Below are positions 16,496 to 24,182 of a stretch of 25,397 nt of DNA, piece after piece. A program made the position numbers and the translations under genes. Each line of letters opens with the position of its first letter. Position 1 is the stretch's first letter. The notes below the pieces were generated by a model that ran no database searches, had not been told where the DNA came from, and saw only the letters and a list, made by a program, of their open reading frames with translations. Source of the stretch: WGAB01 sp964406105 (GTDB lineage: Bacteria; Hydrothermota; Hydrothermia; WGAB01); assembly GCA_964406105.1 (NCBI GenBank), contig CAYOQK010000064.1, positions 1 to 25,397 of the forward strand. The letters run 5' to 3'.

Positions 16496-17572
16496 TTACT
16501 CGGCCAAAAGGTACACCAGTTCCTGTCGGATCTCAGCCTTGGGCAGGCCGAAGTCCAGGCCGTACAGGATGGTGCGAAGGTTGATGATCTCGGTTTCCTT
16601 GGCAAACAGGAAGGCGATGCCGACACCGATGCCCAGGGGATCGGCGAACCGCATCTGGAACGCGCGGTGGAGCACGGCGCCCTCCAGAGCCCGTTCCACC
16701 GCATCCAGGGCCGTGGCCTTGAGCCCGTGTAGGTACCGGCCCATGGGGGTTTCCCGCAAACGTTCCACCGCCTGCTCCAGGGTTTCGGCTTCTTCCAAGG
16801 CCGACAGGTCATGGGGCCTCAGATGTCCACCCTCCAGATACCGCACACGGCCCCGGGGCCGCACCCCGGCCTTGTGGAGCATGAGCACGGCCATCACGTT
16901 CCGCACGTCCATGAGGCTCTGGAGGATTTCCCGCACCAGCGCCGTATTGGCCCTTCGGGGGGACAGGCGATCAAAGGCCCACTGAAAATAAGACCGATCC
17001 AGGTAGATCTCTACGTCCTCCAGGCGGCCTTCGTTCACGGCCTTTATCAGGTCGCGCCCCACCACGAAGGGCAGGTCCAGGCCCCAGGTGGCCAAACGGT
17101 CCAGCACCTTTAAGGGATCCCGATCCCGCAGCAGTTGTTCTAAGCGATGGGGATCCAGTACACCAGCGGGCATGAAGGATCGCTGGATACTGGTGTCTGA
17201 GGCTCCCCGCATCCGCCCGCGGATCAGGGCCTTGACGTTATGCACGTCCCAGCGTGCCAGGAGTACGGAGAAGCAAAGCCGAGGTTCGCCATCGGAGATC
17301 CGCAAGAGTTTCCGGGTGGTCTCTGCCAAGTGGTCCACCAGGGCTCGGCCCACCACCTCCACGGGGTCACCCCCGGAGGCTTCGTGCCGAGCAATATGGG
17401 GAGCGTAGGGGGTGTCCTTCAGGGCCACCTTGAGGGTTTCCGCGCTTTTCTCACCCAGCAGTTTATCGTAGTCCCGGGGTTTGAGCAGTTGGCTCATCAT
17501 CGCCCGAAGCCGGGCGTTGATGTAGCCGTAGTCATCCACACCATAACTGGCGCTCAGAGGGGAAAGGGCCAC
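16496..17572 (-). CDS. V/A-type ATPase subunit C (AC39/NtpC-like), orphan
   Basis: The 358-aa protein resembles subunit C (d/AC39) of V/A-type ATPases, the socket that joins the central stalk to the membrane rotor ring. Supporting features are the all-helical, charged composition, the family-typical N-terminus DDYGYINARLRAMMSQLL, a long YLDRSYFQWAFDRL helix, and the C-terminal pattern KETEIINLRTILYGLDFGLP ahead of the end. No A, B, D, E, F, I or K subunit gene lies in the window, which is unusual because subunit C is normally inside the ATPase operon. It starts with GTG at 17572, 5 nt after the stop of an unknown membrane protein, and is followed 6 nt later by the DUF72 gene. It may serve a distantly encoded ATPase or a separate role with its membrane neighbour. 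Confidence 0.85.
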   Translation of the reverse strand: MALSPLSASYGVDDYGYINARLRAMMSQLLKPRDYDKLLGEKSAETLKVALKDTPYAPHIARHEASGGDPVEVVGRALVDHLAETTRKLLRISDGEPRLCFSVLLARWDVHNVKALIRGRMRGASDTSIQRSFMPAGVLDPHRLEQLLRDRDPLKVLDRLATWGLDLPFVVGRDLIKAVNEGRLEDVEIYLDRSYFQWAFDRLSPRRANTALVREILQSLMDVRNVMAVLMLHKAGVRPRGRVRYLEGGHLRPHDLSALEEAETLEQAVERLRETPMGRYLHGLKATALDAVERALEGAVLHRAFQMRFADPLGIGVGIAFLFAKETEIINLRTILYGLDFGLPKAEIRQELVYLLAE

Positions 17573-17577
17573 GGCTG

Positions 17578-18792
17578 TTATTCTCCGCTTTCCTCGGTTT
17601 TCTCGGTTTCGGGCTTTTGAGATGCCTCAGGCTGCCCACTGCCCTCAGCCGAGGGAGGGGTGGGCGCCTCGGGATGGGTAGGGGCCACGGCAAAGTCTTC
17701 TTCCACTTGGGTGAGGTCAATCTCGTCCTTCTTCTTCACCAAAACAGTGAAGATGAGGGTGTTGCCTGCGAAGTGGATGGTGCCCCAGTAGGCAAGCACC
17801 AAGAGCACCAAGAGGTACACCAGGATGCCGAAGAGGAACCCGAGGATGGCTTCGGGCAGCGGCAGGTTTTGCGGGGGTACCGGGGGGTACAGCAGGAGGT
17901 CCGTGCGAGTGACCCCCAGGAACCAGGAGACCGCCCGATACACGCCTTCGGTGGGGAAACTCAGGGTGGGTAAGTAAGCCAAGGCGGCATCGGCGATGCG
18001 TTCAAACTTTTGGCCCATAAGCCAGGGTTGGGCAAGGACCGCGTGGATCACGGCCAAGGTTCGGCCCACGAAGAAGGCGAAGATCCCAACGGCCAACACC
18101 TTAACCCCATACAGAAGGGCTTGGTACCCTACGAACCGCCAGTTTTCATCGTTGAGGGTGGAGAACACCTCAAACAGGATGTCAAAGGTATCGGCCTGGG
18201 TGGCTCCGGGCACCACCGGGGCCAGGTAGTATGCCACCACCAGGGAAACCACCAGGTACAGCATGAAGAACACGGTGAAGAGCACCGGGATGGCAAGGAC
18301 CAACAGTACGAGTTCGCCGAACCAGGGGATTTTGCCCAAGAGGCCGAGCACCACGCCGGCCACCAGGATCAGGAGCACCATAAACGCCAGGGTAAGGGGA
18401 GCGAACACGCCGCTCCGGCCGGCTTTCCAGCCATGGCGAATGGCCCGGGAGATTTCGTAGAACTCGTCACCGCGGAGTTGTTCCATGGTCATTTTGGCCA
18501 CCGCGGTGCCGTAGATGGATACAAACACCCATAGGCCGAAGATGCCGAGGCCCACCAGCACCTTGCCCCAGAGGGTCAATTCGCCTCCCCAGGGCAGGGG
18601 CACGTACCGGAAATCGTGCCAAACTTCAGAAAAGGTATAGCCGCTTACCAGGAATCCCAGATAAGCCAGAACGGCATACACCAACACACCCCAAAGGAGC
18701 CCTTGGAACATGATCCAGAGTTTTTTCACGCTGAAGCCAAAACGGGCAGCGCGGAAAACATCCTTGTAATTCCAGTGGAGTGCCCTCCGCAT
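17578..18792 (-). CDS. Unrecognised polytopic membrane protein with acidic, proline-rich tail
   Basis: I do not recognise a family for this 404-aa protein. About six hydrophobic segments are visible, near residues 25-50, 72-97, 130-153, 158-190, 223-252 and 315-340. A soluble stretch of about 60 residues lies between the fifth and sixth. After the last helix comes KKKDEIDL, then a hydrophilic Pro/Glu/Thr-rich tail (about 365-404) that looks disordered. The N-terminus is basic and aromatic (RRALHWNYKDVFRAARFGF). The ATG at 18792 follows AAAGGAGGAG closely; the frame is open to 18849 but that extension overlaps the gene before it. The V-ATPase subunit C gene starts 5 nt after its stop, so the two are probably coupled. 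It does not resemble ATPase subunit I/a. Confidence 0.85.
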   Translation of the reverse strand: MRRALHWNYKDVFRAARFGFSVKKLWIMFQGLLWGVLVYAVLAYLGFLVSGYTFSEVWHDFRYVPLPWGGELTLWGKVLVGLGIFGLWVFVSIYGTAVAKMTMEQLRGDEFYEISRAIRHGWKAGRSGVFAPLTLAFMVLLILVAGVVLGLLGKIPWFGELVLLVLAIPVLFTVFFMLYLVVSLVVAYYLAPVVPGATQADTFDILFEVFSTLNDENWRFVGYQALLYGVKVLAVGIFAFFVGRTLAVIHAVLAQPWLMGQKFERIADAALAYLPTLSFPTEGVYRAVSWFLGVTRTDLLLYPPVPPQNLPLPEAILGFLFGILVYLLVLLVLAYWGTIHFAGNTLIFTVLVKKKDEIDLTQVEEDFAVAPTHPEAPTPPSAEGSGQPEASQKPETEKTEESGE

Positions 18793-18845
18793 GGTTGCTC
18801 CTCCTTTAGGTTTGTCCAGAGGGACGGGATTCAGCGAAAACCCGC

Positions 18846-19388
18846 TCAAATCCTATTATACAGGCTTCGCAACGCACCGCCGAGCAGCACCACCCCTACG
18901 ATGAGGCCTCCGAGCCACCCCAAGGCCACCAGGGCCGACACGATGGCGCCTGCGATGAGCACTCCCCCCAGAATGGCCACCAGGGCCCGCCGGAAACGGA
19001 TGCCGAAGAGCAGGGCCGCAAAGGCACCGGTCCAGGCCCCGGTGACCGGCAAGGGGATCGCCACAAAGGCCATCAAGCCCAGGGCTTCGTATTTCTCCAC
19101 CACCTCTCCACGGGCACGGGTGCGGCGTTCCAGCCATTGGTAAAACCGCTGCCAGAGGCCGAAGCGATGGAGCCACCGGGACACGGGTTGAAACACCAAC
19201 AGAAGGGGCACAATGGGCACCAGGTTACCCACCACGGCCAGTAGATAGGCTTTCCACAGCGGCATTCCCAGCACCAGCACTGCCCAGGGGATGGCTCCCC
19301 GCAGTTCAGCAATGGGCAGCATGGCCGCAAGCAGGGTGGCCAATTCCGGAGGTAACCCCTTCAGGGTTTCCAGGAGGGTGGCAGCCAT
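18846..19388 (-). CDS. Small multidrug export family protein (COG2426-like membrane protein)
   Basis: The 180-aa integral membrane protein matches the family annotated as putative small multidrug export proteins (PF06695-like). It has the early motif LPIAELRGAIPWAV and helices around 40-65. A basic amphipathic linker (LHRFGLWQRFYQWLERRTRARGE) follows, then FVAIPLPVTGAWTGAFAALLFG, and two further Gly/Ala-rich helices. Transport function has not been established well for this family, so the name should be taken lightly. The ATG at 19388 lies 9 nt after the stop of the MetS-like gene, without a strong Shine-Dalgarno. It is probably part of the same leftward transcript as the transporter. Confidence 0.85.
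   Translation of the reverse strand: MAATLLETLKGLPPELATLLAAMLPIAELRGAIPWAVLVLGMPLWKAYLLAVVGNLVPIVPLLLVFQPVSRWLHRFGLWQRFYQWLERRTRARGEVVEKYEALGLMAFVAIPLPVTGAWTGAFAALLFGIRFRRALVAILGGVLIAGAIVSALVALGWLGGLIVGVVLLGGALRSLYNRI
18855..18860 (-). promoter_or_regulatory. Possible internal -10 element for the membrane protein / V-ATPase C genes
   Basis: A perfect TATAAT (preceded by CTG) on the minus strand lies in the last codons of the small-multidrug-export gene, about 63 nt before the membrane protein start. A perfect -10 in GC-rich coding DNA stands out, but no -35 is seen at 16-18 nt. It might give the membrane protein, V-ATPase C and DUF72 genes their own promoter. Confidence 0.35.
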
Positions 19389-19397
19389 CAGGCGGGA

Positions 19398-19511
19398 TCA
19401 GTCCTCTTGGTCAAAGGACGGCGCCTTCCACACCTTCCAAAAGGAGAAGGTTACCAGTGCGCCCACCGTGAACCAAGCCAACAGCATAAAGATCAAGCTG
19501 CTCAGGCTCAT
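19398..19511 (-). CDS. MetS-family small subunit of NSS transporter
   Basis: This 37-aa single-helix protein (begins MSLSSLIFMLLAWFTVGAL, ends PSFDQED) fits the MetS-type small subunits found beside bacterial neurotransmitter:sodium symporters. In Corynebacterium MetS is required with MetP for methionine uptake. It has one transmembrane helix of about 20 residues and a short charged C-terminus. The ATG at 19511 overlaps the transporter's stop as ATGA (19508-19511), a tight coupling that implies stoichiometric production. It is too short for most gene callers. A longer in-frame opening to 19751 lies inside the transporter gene and is not expected to be used. Confidence 0.88.
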   Translation of the reverse strand: MSLSSLIFMLLAWFTVGALVTFSFWKVWKAPSFDQED

Positions 19512-21049
19512 GATTCCACTCCCTTCTTGCGGAAGGCCTTGGCCGTGAGCACCATGCCGGTGATGATCACCGCCAAGATGAAGAGCCGGGTGAACCAGAT
19601 GGCAGGATCGCTCTTGAGCATGAGGGGGAGCCACTCCGTAAAGAGCCAGCCCCCGATGATGGCAAGGAGCATGAGGGGGGTTACGTACTTCATCACGGGG
19701 TAGAAGAACCGCGGGATGCGCATTTGGGCACCCTTGTGCATCTCCTGCCAAGCGCGGTCCATGCCAAAGACCCAGGCAAAGAGCACGATTTCAATGAGGG
19801 CAAACAGGGTGATAAAGAAGGTGCCCATCCAGAAGTCCATCTCGTCCAGGGCTCCCTTCACGAAGATCGGGATGTGGGCCGAGAGGAAGATGAACAGGCC
19901 CACCCCCCAGGCTGTTTTCTCGCGGGAGAACCCGAACTCGTCTTGGAAAAAGGCCATCACTGGCTGCGTGAGGGCCACCGAGGAGGTGATCCCCGCAAAG
20001 AACAGCAGGCCGAACCACATGAAGCCAAACAGCCATCCCAGGGGCATCTGGGTGAGCACGGCAGGCATGGACACAAACCCAAGGTTGAAGGATCCCCCTG
20101 CTGCAATCTCCTGGGCTGCTTGGACCCCAAAGAAGGCCACAGCAGCGGGGATGGCGATGGAGGCCCCCAGCACCACCTCGGCAAACTCGTTGGTGGAGGC
20201 CGTGGCCAAGCCCGAGACCACGATGTCGTCCTTTTCCCTCAAGTAAGAGGCGTAGGTATGGATGGCTCCCATGCCCACGGACAGGGTAAAGAAGATCTGC
20301 CCCGCCGCAGCGAGCCACACCTTCCAATTGGTCAACTGACTGAAGTCTGGACGCCACAGGAAGTCCAATCCCTTGAGGGCACTGAACTCTGGCGACACCG
20401 GAGAGCCCAGAGTCAGCACACGGATGGCCAGGATCACGGCGAAGGCGAATAGCGTAGGCATGGCGATCTTGGCCAGGATCTCAATGCCCCGGGAGATGCC
20501 GCGGGCCAGGATCCAGATGTTCAAGAACAGGGTGACCACGAAAAAGAGGTACGCCCACAGGGCAGGCCGCAGGAAGAACCCTTGGGCGCCCTGGGTGCCA
20601 ATGAAGCCGTACAGGAAGTCCCGGAAGGGTGCCAGCACTTGGCTGGCCTCGCCGGAGGCCGGCACCGTGGGCAACTGCCGAAACAGGGAGAACAGGCTGA
20701 AGGCTAAGGTCCAAGACTCAATGTACGCGTAGTAGATCACGATCATCAGGGGCCCGACCACACCAATGACTCCCAGGTACTTGGCCAGGGGATGCCGCCA
20801 GAGCCGCTGGAACATGCCCGGTGTGGATCCGTGGCCGTAGGATCCTCCGTAGCGCCCAATGGACCATTCCACCCACATCAGCGGGATTCCGAGGAGCAGG
20901 AAGGAGATGAAGTAGGGGATCATGAAGGCGCCGCCCCCGTTCTTGGCGGCCTGCACCGGGAACCGTAGGAAGTTCCCGAGGCCCACAGCGTTCCCAGCCA
21001 TAGCCAGGATGAGCCCGATTCGGGTGGCCCACCGCTCTCTTTCCTTCAT
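19508..21049 (-). CDS. LeuT-like neurotransmitter:sodium symporter (NSS/SNF family)
   Basis: The 513-aa, 12-helix inner-membrane protein couples Na+ entry to amino-acid uptake. It is strikingly like Aquifex LeuT: the first helix GLILAMAGNAVGLGNFLRFP is essentially the LeuT sequence. The Na+ site residues Asn20, Ala21, Asn26, Thr255, Asn287, Thr355 and Ser356 are retained, as is substrate-pocket Tyr107 (LeuT Tyr108). Pocket positions that differ from LeuT as I recall it are Ile103 (V104), Met260 (F259) and Leu360 (I359), so substrate preference may differ. The ATG at 21049 follows AGGAGG, and a good promoter lies upstream. The MetS-like gene overlaps its stop codon. Confidence 0.96.
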   Translation of the reverse strand: MKERERWATRIGLILAMAGNAVGLGNFLRFPVQAAKNGGGAFMIPYFISFLLLGIPLMWVEWSIGRYGGSYGHGSTPGMFQRLWRHPLAKYLGVIGVVGPLMIVIYYAYIESWTLAFSLFSLFRQLPTVPASGEASQVLAPFRDFLYGFIGTQGAQGFFLRPALWAYLFFVVTLFLNIWILARGISRGIEILAKIAMPTLFAFAVILAIRVLTLGSPVSPEFSALKGLDFLWRPDFSQLTNWKVWLAAAGQIFFTLSVGMGAIHTYASYLREKDDIVVSGLATASTNEFAEVVLGASIAIPAAVAFFGVQAAQEIAAGGSFNLGFVSMPAVLTQMPLGWLFGFMWFGLLFFAGITSSVALTQPVMAFFQDEFGFSREKTAWGVGLFIFLSAHIPIFVKGALDEMDFWMGTFFITLFALIEIVLFAWVFGMDRAWQEMHKGAQMRIPRFFYPVMKYVTPLMLLAIIGGWLFTEWLPLMLKSDPAIWFTRLFILAVIITGMVLTAKAFRKKGVES

Positions 21050-21079
21050 GTGAACCTCCTCGTGGCTTTGTTGGGCTTA

Positions 21080-21107
21080 TTTTTAGGGCTGGCGGGAACG
21101 GCGTCAA
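21080..21107 (-). promoter_or_regulatory. Promoter of the LeuT-like transporter operon
   Basis: On the minus strand, TTGACG (21102-21107) and TAAAAA (21080-21085) are separated by 16 nt, close to the housekeeping consensus. The predicted leader of about 25 nt carries the AGGAGG before the 21049 start. It drives the leftward six-gene run. Confidence 0.7.
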
Positions 21108-21158
21108 GGAAACCACCAAAGGCGTCCATCATTGGAATGTTTTGAATGTGAGCAGGGT

Positions 21159-21187
21159 TTGCACGACTCCCAGGCCCGCCGTACCCT
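21159..21187 (+). promoter_or_regulatory. Promoter of the phosphodiesterase gene (probable leaderless transcript)
   Basis: TTGCAC (21159-21164) and TACCCT (21182-21187) are 17 nt apart. The -10 hexamer ends 8 nt before the ATG at 21196, which has no Shine-Dalgarno, so the transcript probably starts at or next to the ATG. The -10 is preceded by CCGCCG, giving the same CCGCCGTA core as at dnaX and the aldolase gene. Confidence 0.55.
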
Positions 21188-21195
21188 TTGAACCT

Positions 21196-22770
21196 ATGGC
21201 GAAACGACTGCTGGTGATCGGCATTGACGGCGGCACCTGGCGCGTGCTGGATCGCCTGCTGGAAGAACACCGCTTGCCCACCTTGGCCCAACTCATCCAC
21301 CAGGGCCATCGGAACCACCTGATTTCCACCATCCCCCCGATCACTGCAGCCGCTTGGAGCTCTTTCCAAACCGGGGTGCACCCCGGCAAACACGGGGTGT
21401 ACGACTTCATCGCCCTGGACGTGCAGCAACGCCGGGCCTTCTTGGTGAACTCCCGAGCCATCCAGGCCCCCACCCTGTGGGAACTGCTGAGCCAGGCTGG
21501 CAAACGGGCCATCGTGATCAACGTCCCCCTCACCTTTCCCCCGCGGAAACTCCCCGGCATTGTGACCATCGGGGGCATGCTTTCTCCTGAGGTCTCCCCT
21601 AAGTTCGTGCACCCACCGGAGGTATACGATCGTGTGATCCGCCGGGTCCCCTACCGCATCCTCGTGCCCCGTTGGGCCGTGAAGAGCCTTAAACCCCCGG
21701 AGTTCGTGGACGAACAGGTGGAGGTGGAACACGCACGGTTCCAAGCGGCCCACCTGCTCCTGGACCTCTACCCGGATTGGGACTTCTTCATGATCCACGT
21801 CCAGTCCTCCGATGTGATCCAACACGCCTTTTGGCACTACTTGGATCCCACCTGGCCCCAGTACACTCCAGAGGCCTGGCGCACCATTACCCGATTTTAC
21901 GAAGCCTTGGACCAAGAGATCGGACGTCTAATAGACCACGCCAAACCCGACGCCGTGCTCATCATCTCGGACCACGGCTTTGGCCCGGCCCGCATAGAGG
22001 TCAACCTCAACCTTTGGCTGAAGCGGCAGGGGCTCCTCAGAACTACGGGCACCGACACCCTGGCCCTATTAGAGGATTTCACGCGCCGCGTGGACCGCTG
22101 GAACCTGATCAAGCGCGCGGTGGTCAAACTCCTGGGCCACAACGCTGCCCGGAAACTCCGGGGCAAAAAGGCCGGCAACATCTTCCAAAAACTGGACTGG
22201 GAGCACACCCGCATTTTCGTTACCGCCTCCATCCACTTCGCCTTCCTGTTCTTCAACCCAGCGGTACCTCGGGAGCAGGTGCTTCCCCTTTTGGAAGACA
22301 CCCTGCGGGCCCTCAGGTATCGTCAACACACCCCAGTGGTCCGCAAGATCCATTTCAAAGAGGACCTCTACGGCGACGCACCCAAGGGGTACCCTCCCGA
22401 CGTTATCGTGGAACCCCACGAGGGCTTTGTGTTCAGCAGCAACCTGGACGCCGTGGGCCTGTTCCGTCGGTACCGCCCGGGCCTGGAAGACACGGGCGCC
22501 CACGCCATGGAGGGCATCCTCGTGGCCTCGGGTTCCGAGTTCCAATCTTTGGCTGGAGGGCCTTTCCACATCGTGGATATCGCCCCCACGGTGCTTCGCT
22601 TTCTGGGCTTGGCAGTGCCCTCCCATATGGATGGCCAGGCCTTGGTGGCACCCTCAGGCTCCTCGGCTGGGCCGGCCTCCACCTCCCAGGAACCACCGCC
22701 GGATTCGGTGTACACCCCGGAGGAAGAACGCGAGATCCAAAAACGCTTAGAAGACCTGGGATACTTGTAA
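21196..22770 (+). CDS. Alkaline phosphatase superfamily phosphodiesterase/nucleotide pyrophosphatase-like protein
   Basis: The 524-aa protein belongs to the type I phosphodiesterase/nucleotide pyrophosphatase branch of the alkaline phosphatase superfamily. VIGIDGGTW supplies metal-binding Asp11. AAAWSSFQTGVHPGKHGVYDF (52-71) matches the nucleophile loop, with Ser55 where many members have Thr. IISDHGFGP carries Asp259 and His260 of the metal site. The tail EEEREIQKRLEDLGYL is typical of this subgroup. There is no signal peptide, so it is probably cytosolic. The substrate is unknown. I chose the ATG at 21196; the frame is open to 21142, but that extension carries no family sequence and would place the promoter inside the gene. 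The beta-CASP gene follows 13 nt downstream. Confidence 0.9.
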   Translation: MAKRLLVIGIDGGTWRVLDRLLEEHRLPTLAQLIHQGHRNHLISTIPPITAAAWSSFQTGVHPGKHGVYDFIALDVQQRRAFLVNSRAIQAPTLWELLSQAGKRAIVINVPLTFPPRKLPGIVTIGGMLSPEVSPKFVHPPEVYDRVIRRVPYRILVPRWAVKSLKPPEFVDEQVEVEHARFQAAHLLLDLYPDWDFFMIHVQSSDVIQHAFWHYLDPTWPQYTPEAWRTITRFYEALDQEIGRLIDHAKPDAVLIISDHGFGPARIEVNLNLWLKRQGLLRTTGTDTLALLEDFTRRVDRWNLIKRAVVKLLGHNAARKLRGKKAGNIFQKLDWEHTRIFVTASIHFAFLFFNPAVPREQVLPLLEDTLRALRYRQHTPVVRKIHFKEDLYGDAPKGYPPDVIVEPHEGFVFSSNLDAVGLFRRYRPGLEDTGAHAMEGILVASGSEFQSLAGGPFHIVDIAPTVLRFLGLAVPSHMDGQALVAPSGSSAGPASTSQEPPPDSVYTPEEEREIQKRLEDLGYL

Positions 22771-22783
22771 AAAGGAGCCACCC

Positions 22784-24181
22784 ATGAAGATCACCGTGCT
22801 CGGAGCCGCCCGCCGGGTCACCGGCTCCATGTACTACGTGGAAACCCGCCAAGCCCGGTTCTTGGTGGACGCCGGCCAGTTCCAAGGGGACGCCGACGCC
22901 GAAGAACTGAACCGGGCCGATCTGCCTTTTGGTCCTGAAGACCTGGACTTCATTCTGGTCACCCACAGCCACCTGGACCACATCGGGCGGTTGCCCCTTC
23001 TCGTGCACCGGGGCATTGAGGTGCCCCTTTATGCCACCGCTGCCACCCGCGACCTCACGGGCATCATGCTCCTGGATGCCGCCCACCTGGAAGAAGAGGA
23101 AACCTTCTCCGAAAACAAACGCCGACAACGCCGAGGCCTGCCTCCCCGGGACCCTCTGTTCACCGTAGAGGACGCCCTGCAGGTGTCCCGAAACTTCGTC
23201 AGGCCCGTGGCCTACGGGGAAACGGTGGAAGCTGCGCCCGGTGTACGGTTCACCTTCCGCGATGCTGGCCACATCGTGGGTTCCGCCTTCCTGGAGCTGG
23301 AGGTGCAGGAAAACGGTACCCGGAAACAGGTGGTGTTCTCGGGCGATTTGGGCAACCCCGGCAAACCCATCGTAAGGGATCCCGACGCACCGGTGATGAA
23401 GACGCCCGATTTGGTGTTCCTGGAAACCACCTACGGTAATCGGGACCACAAAGGCCTGGCGGAATCGCTCCAGGAGCTCAAAGAGGCCATCCACGACACC
23501 TTTCGCCGGGGCGGCAATGTGGTGATCCCCTCCTTTGCCCTGGAACGGGCCCAGGACCTTCTGTACTTTCTGCGGGAGTTCTCAGAGCAGGGAGATCTCC
23601 CACACGGCACCAAGGTGTTCCTGGACAGCCCCTTGGCCATTGAAGCCACCCGCATTTTCCGGGCCCATCCCGAATGCTTTGACGACGAGGCCCGGGAACT
23701 GCTCAAGCGCCACCGCGACCTTTTTACTTTTCCGGGCCTGCAGTTCACGCGCAGCGTAGAGGCCTCTCGTCAGATCAATCACATCAAAAGCGGAGCCATC
23801 ATCATCGCGGGCTCTGGCATGTGCACCGGTGGGCGGATAAAGCACCACCTTAAGCACAACCTCTGGCGACCGGAGAGCAGCGTGGTGTTCGTGGGGTTCC
23901 AGGCGAAGGGCACCTTGGGCCGGCGGATCGTGGACGGAGAGTCGCCCGTGTTCATCTACGGCGAAGAGATCGTGGTGCGGGCCAAGATTTACACCATCAA
24001 CGGCTTTTCGGCCCATGCGGGCCGCTCTGAACTGCTGGACTGGGCCAGCAGATTCCAACGGGGAACCGCCTTTGCCCTGGTGCATGGAGAACCCGAGGCC
24101 ATGGATGCCCTGGCCGCCGATCTGCTCCGCACCGGCTATCAGGTGCAAACCCCGGAACTCCACCAAACTCTGGAGGTGTAA
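22784..24181 (+). CDS. Beta-CASP metallo-beta-lactamase ribonuclease
   Basis: The 465-aa enzyme belongs to the MBL-fold beta-CASP family, related to eukaryotic CPSF73 and to Thermus TTHA0252, which act as zinc-dependent RNA nucleases. The metal-binding THSHLDHIGRLP motif has His61, His63, Asp65 and His66. Further zinc ligands are in DAGHIVGSA and FSGDLGN. The beta-CASP insertion runs roughly from residue 205 to 365. After it come IIAGSGMCTGGRI, FVGFQAKGTLGR and NGFSAHAGRSEL, the last with the final catalytic His. An AAAAGGAG site precedes the ATG at 22784. It is probably co-transcribed with the phosphodiesterase gene and the MFS transporter. A role in mRNA turnover is inferred. Confidence 0.93.
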   Translation: MKITVLGAARRVTGSMYYVETRQARFLVDAGQFQGDADAEELNRADLPFGPEDLDFILVTHSHLDHIGRLPLLVHRGIEVPLYATAATRDLTGIMLLDAAHLEEEETFSENKRRQRRGLPPRDPLFTVEDALQVSRNFVRPVAYGETVEAAPGVRFTFRDAGHIVGSAFLELEVQENGTRKQVVFSGDLGNPGKPIVRDPDAPVMKTPDLVFLETTYGNRDHKGLAESLQELKEAIHDTFRRGGNVVIPSFALERAQDLLYFLREFSEQGDLPHGTKVFLDSPLAIEATRIFRAHPECFDDEARELLKRHRDLFTFPGLQFTRSVEASRQINHIKSGAIIIAGSGMCTGGRIKHHLKHNLWRPESSVVFVGFQAKGTLGRRIVDGESPVFIYGEEIVVRAKIYTINGFSAHAGRSELLDWASRFQRGTAFALVHGEPEAMDALAADLLRTGYQVQTPELHQTLEV

Positions 24182-24182
24182 C

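Noticed and set aside
16496..18792. Idea that the 404-aa membrane protein is V-ATPase subunit I/a
   Set aside because: It lacks the long cytosolic coiled-coil N-terminal half of subunit I, and its helix pattern differs.
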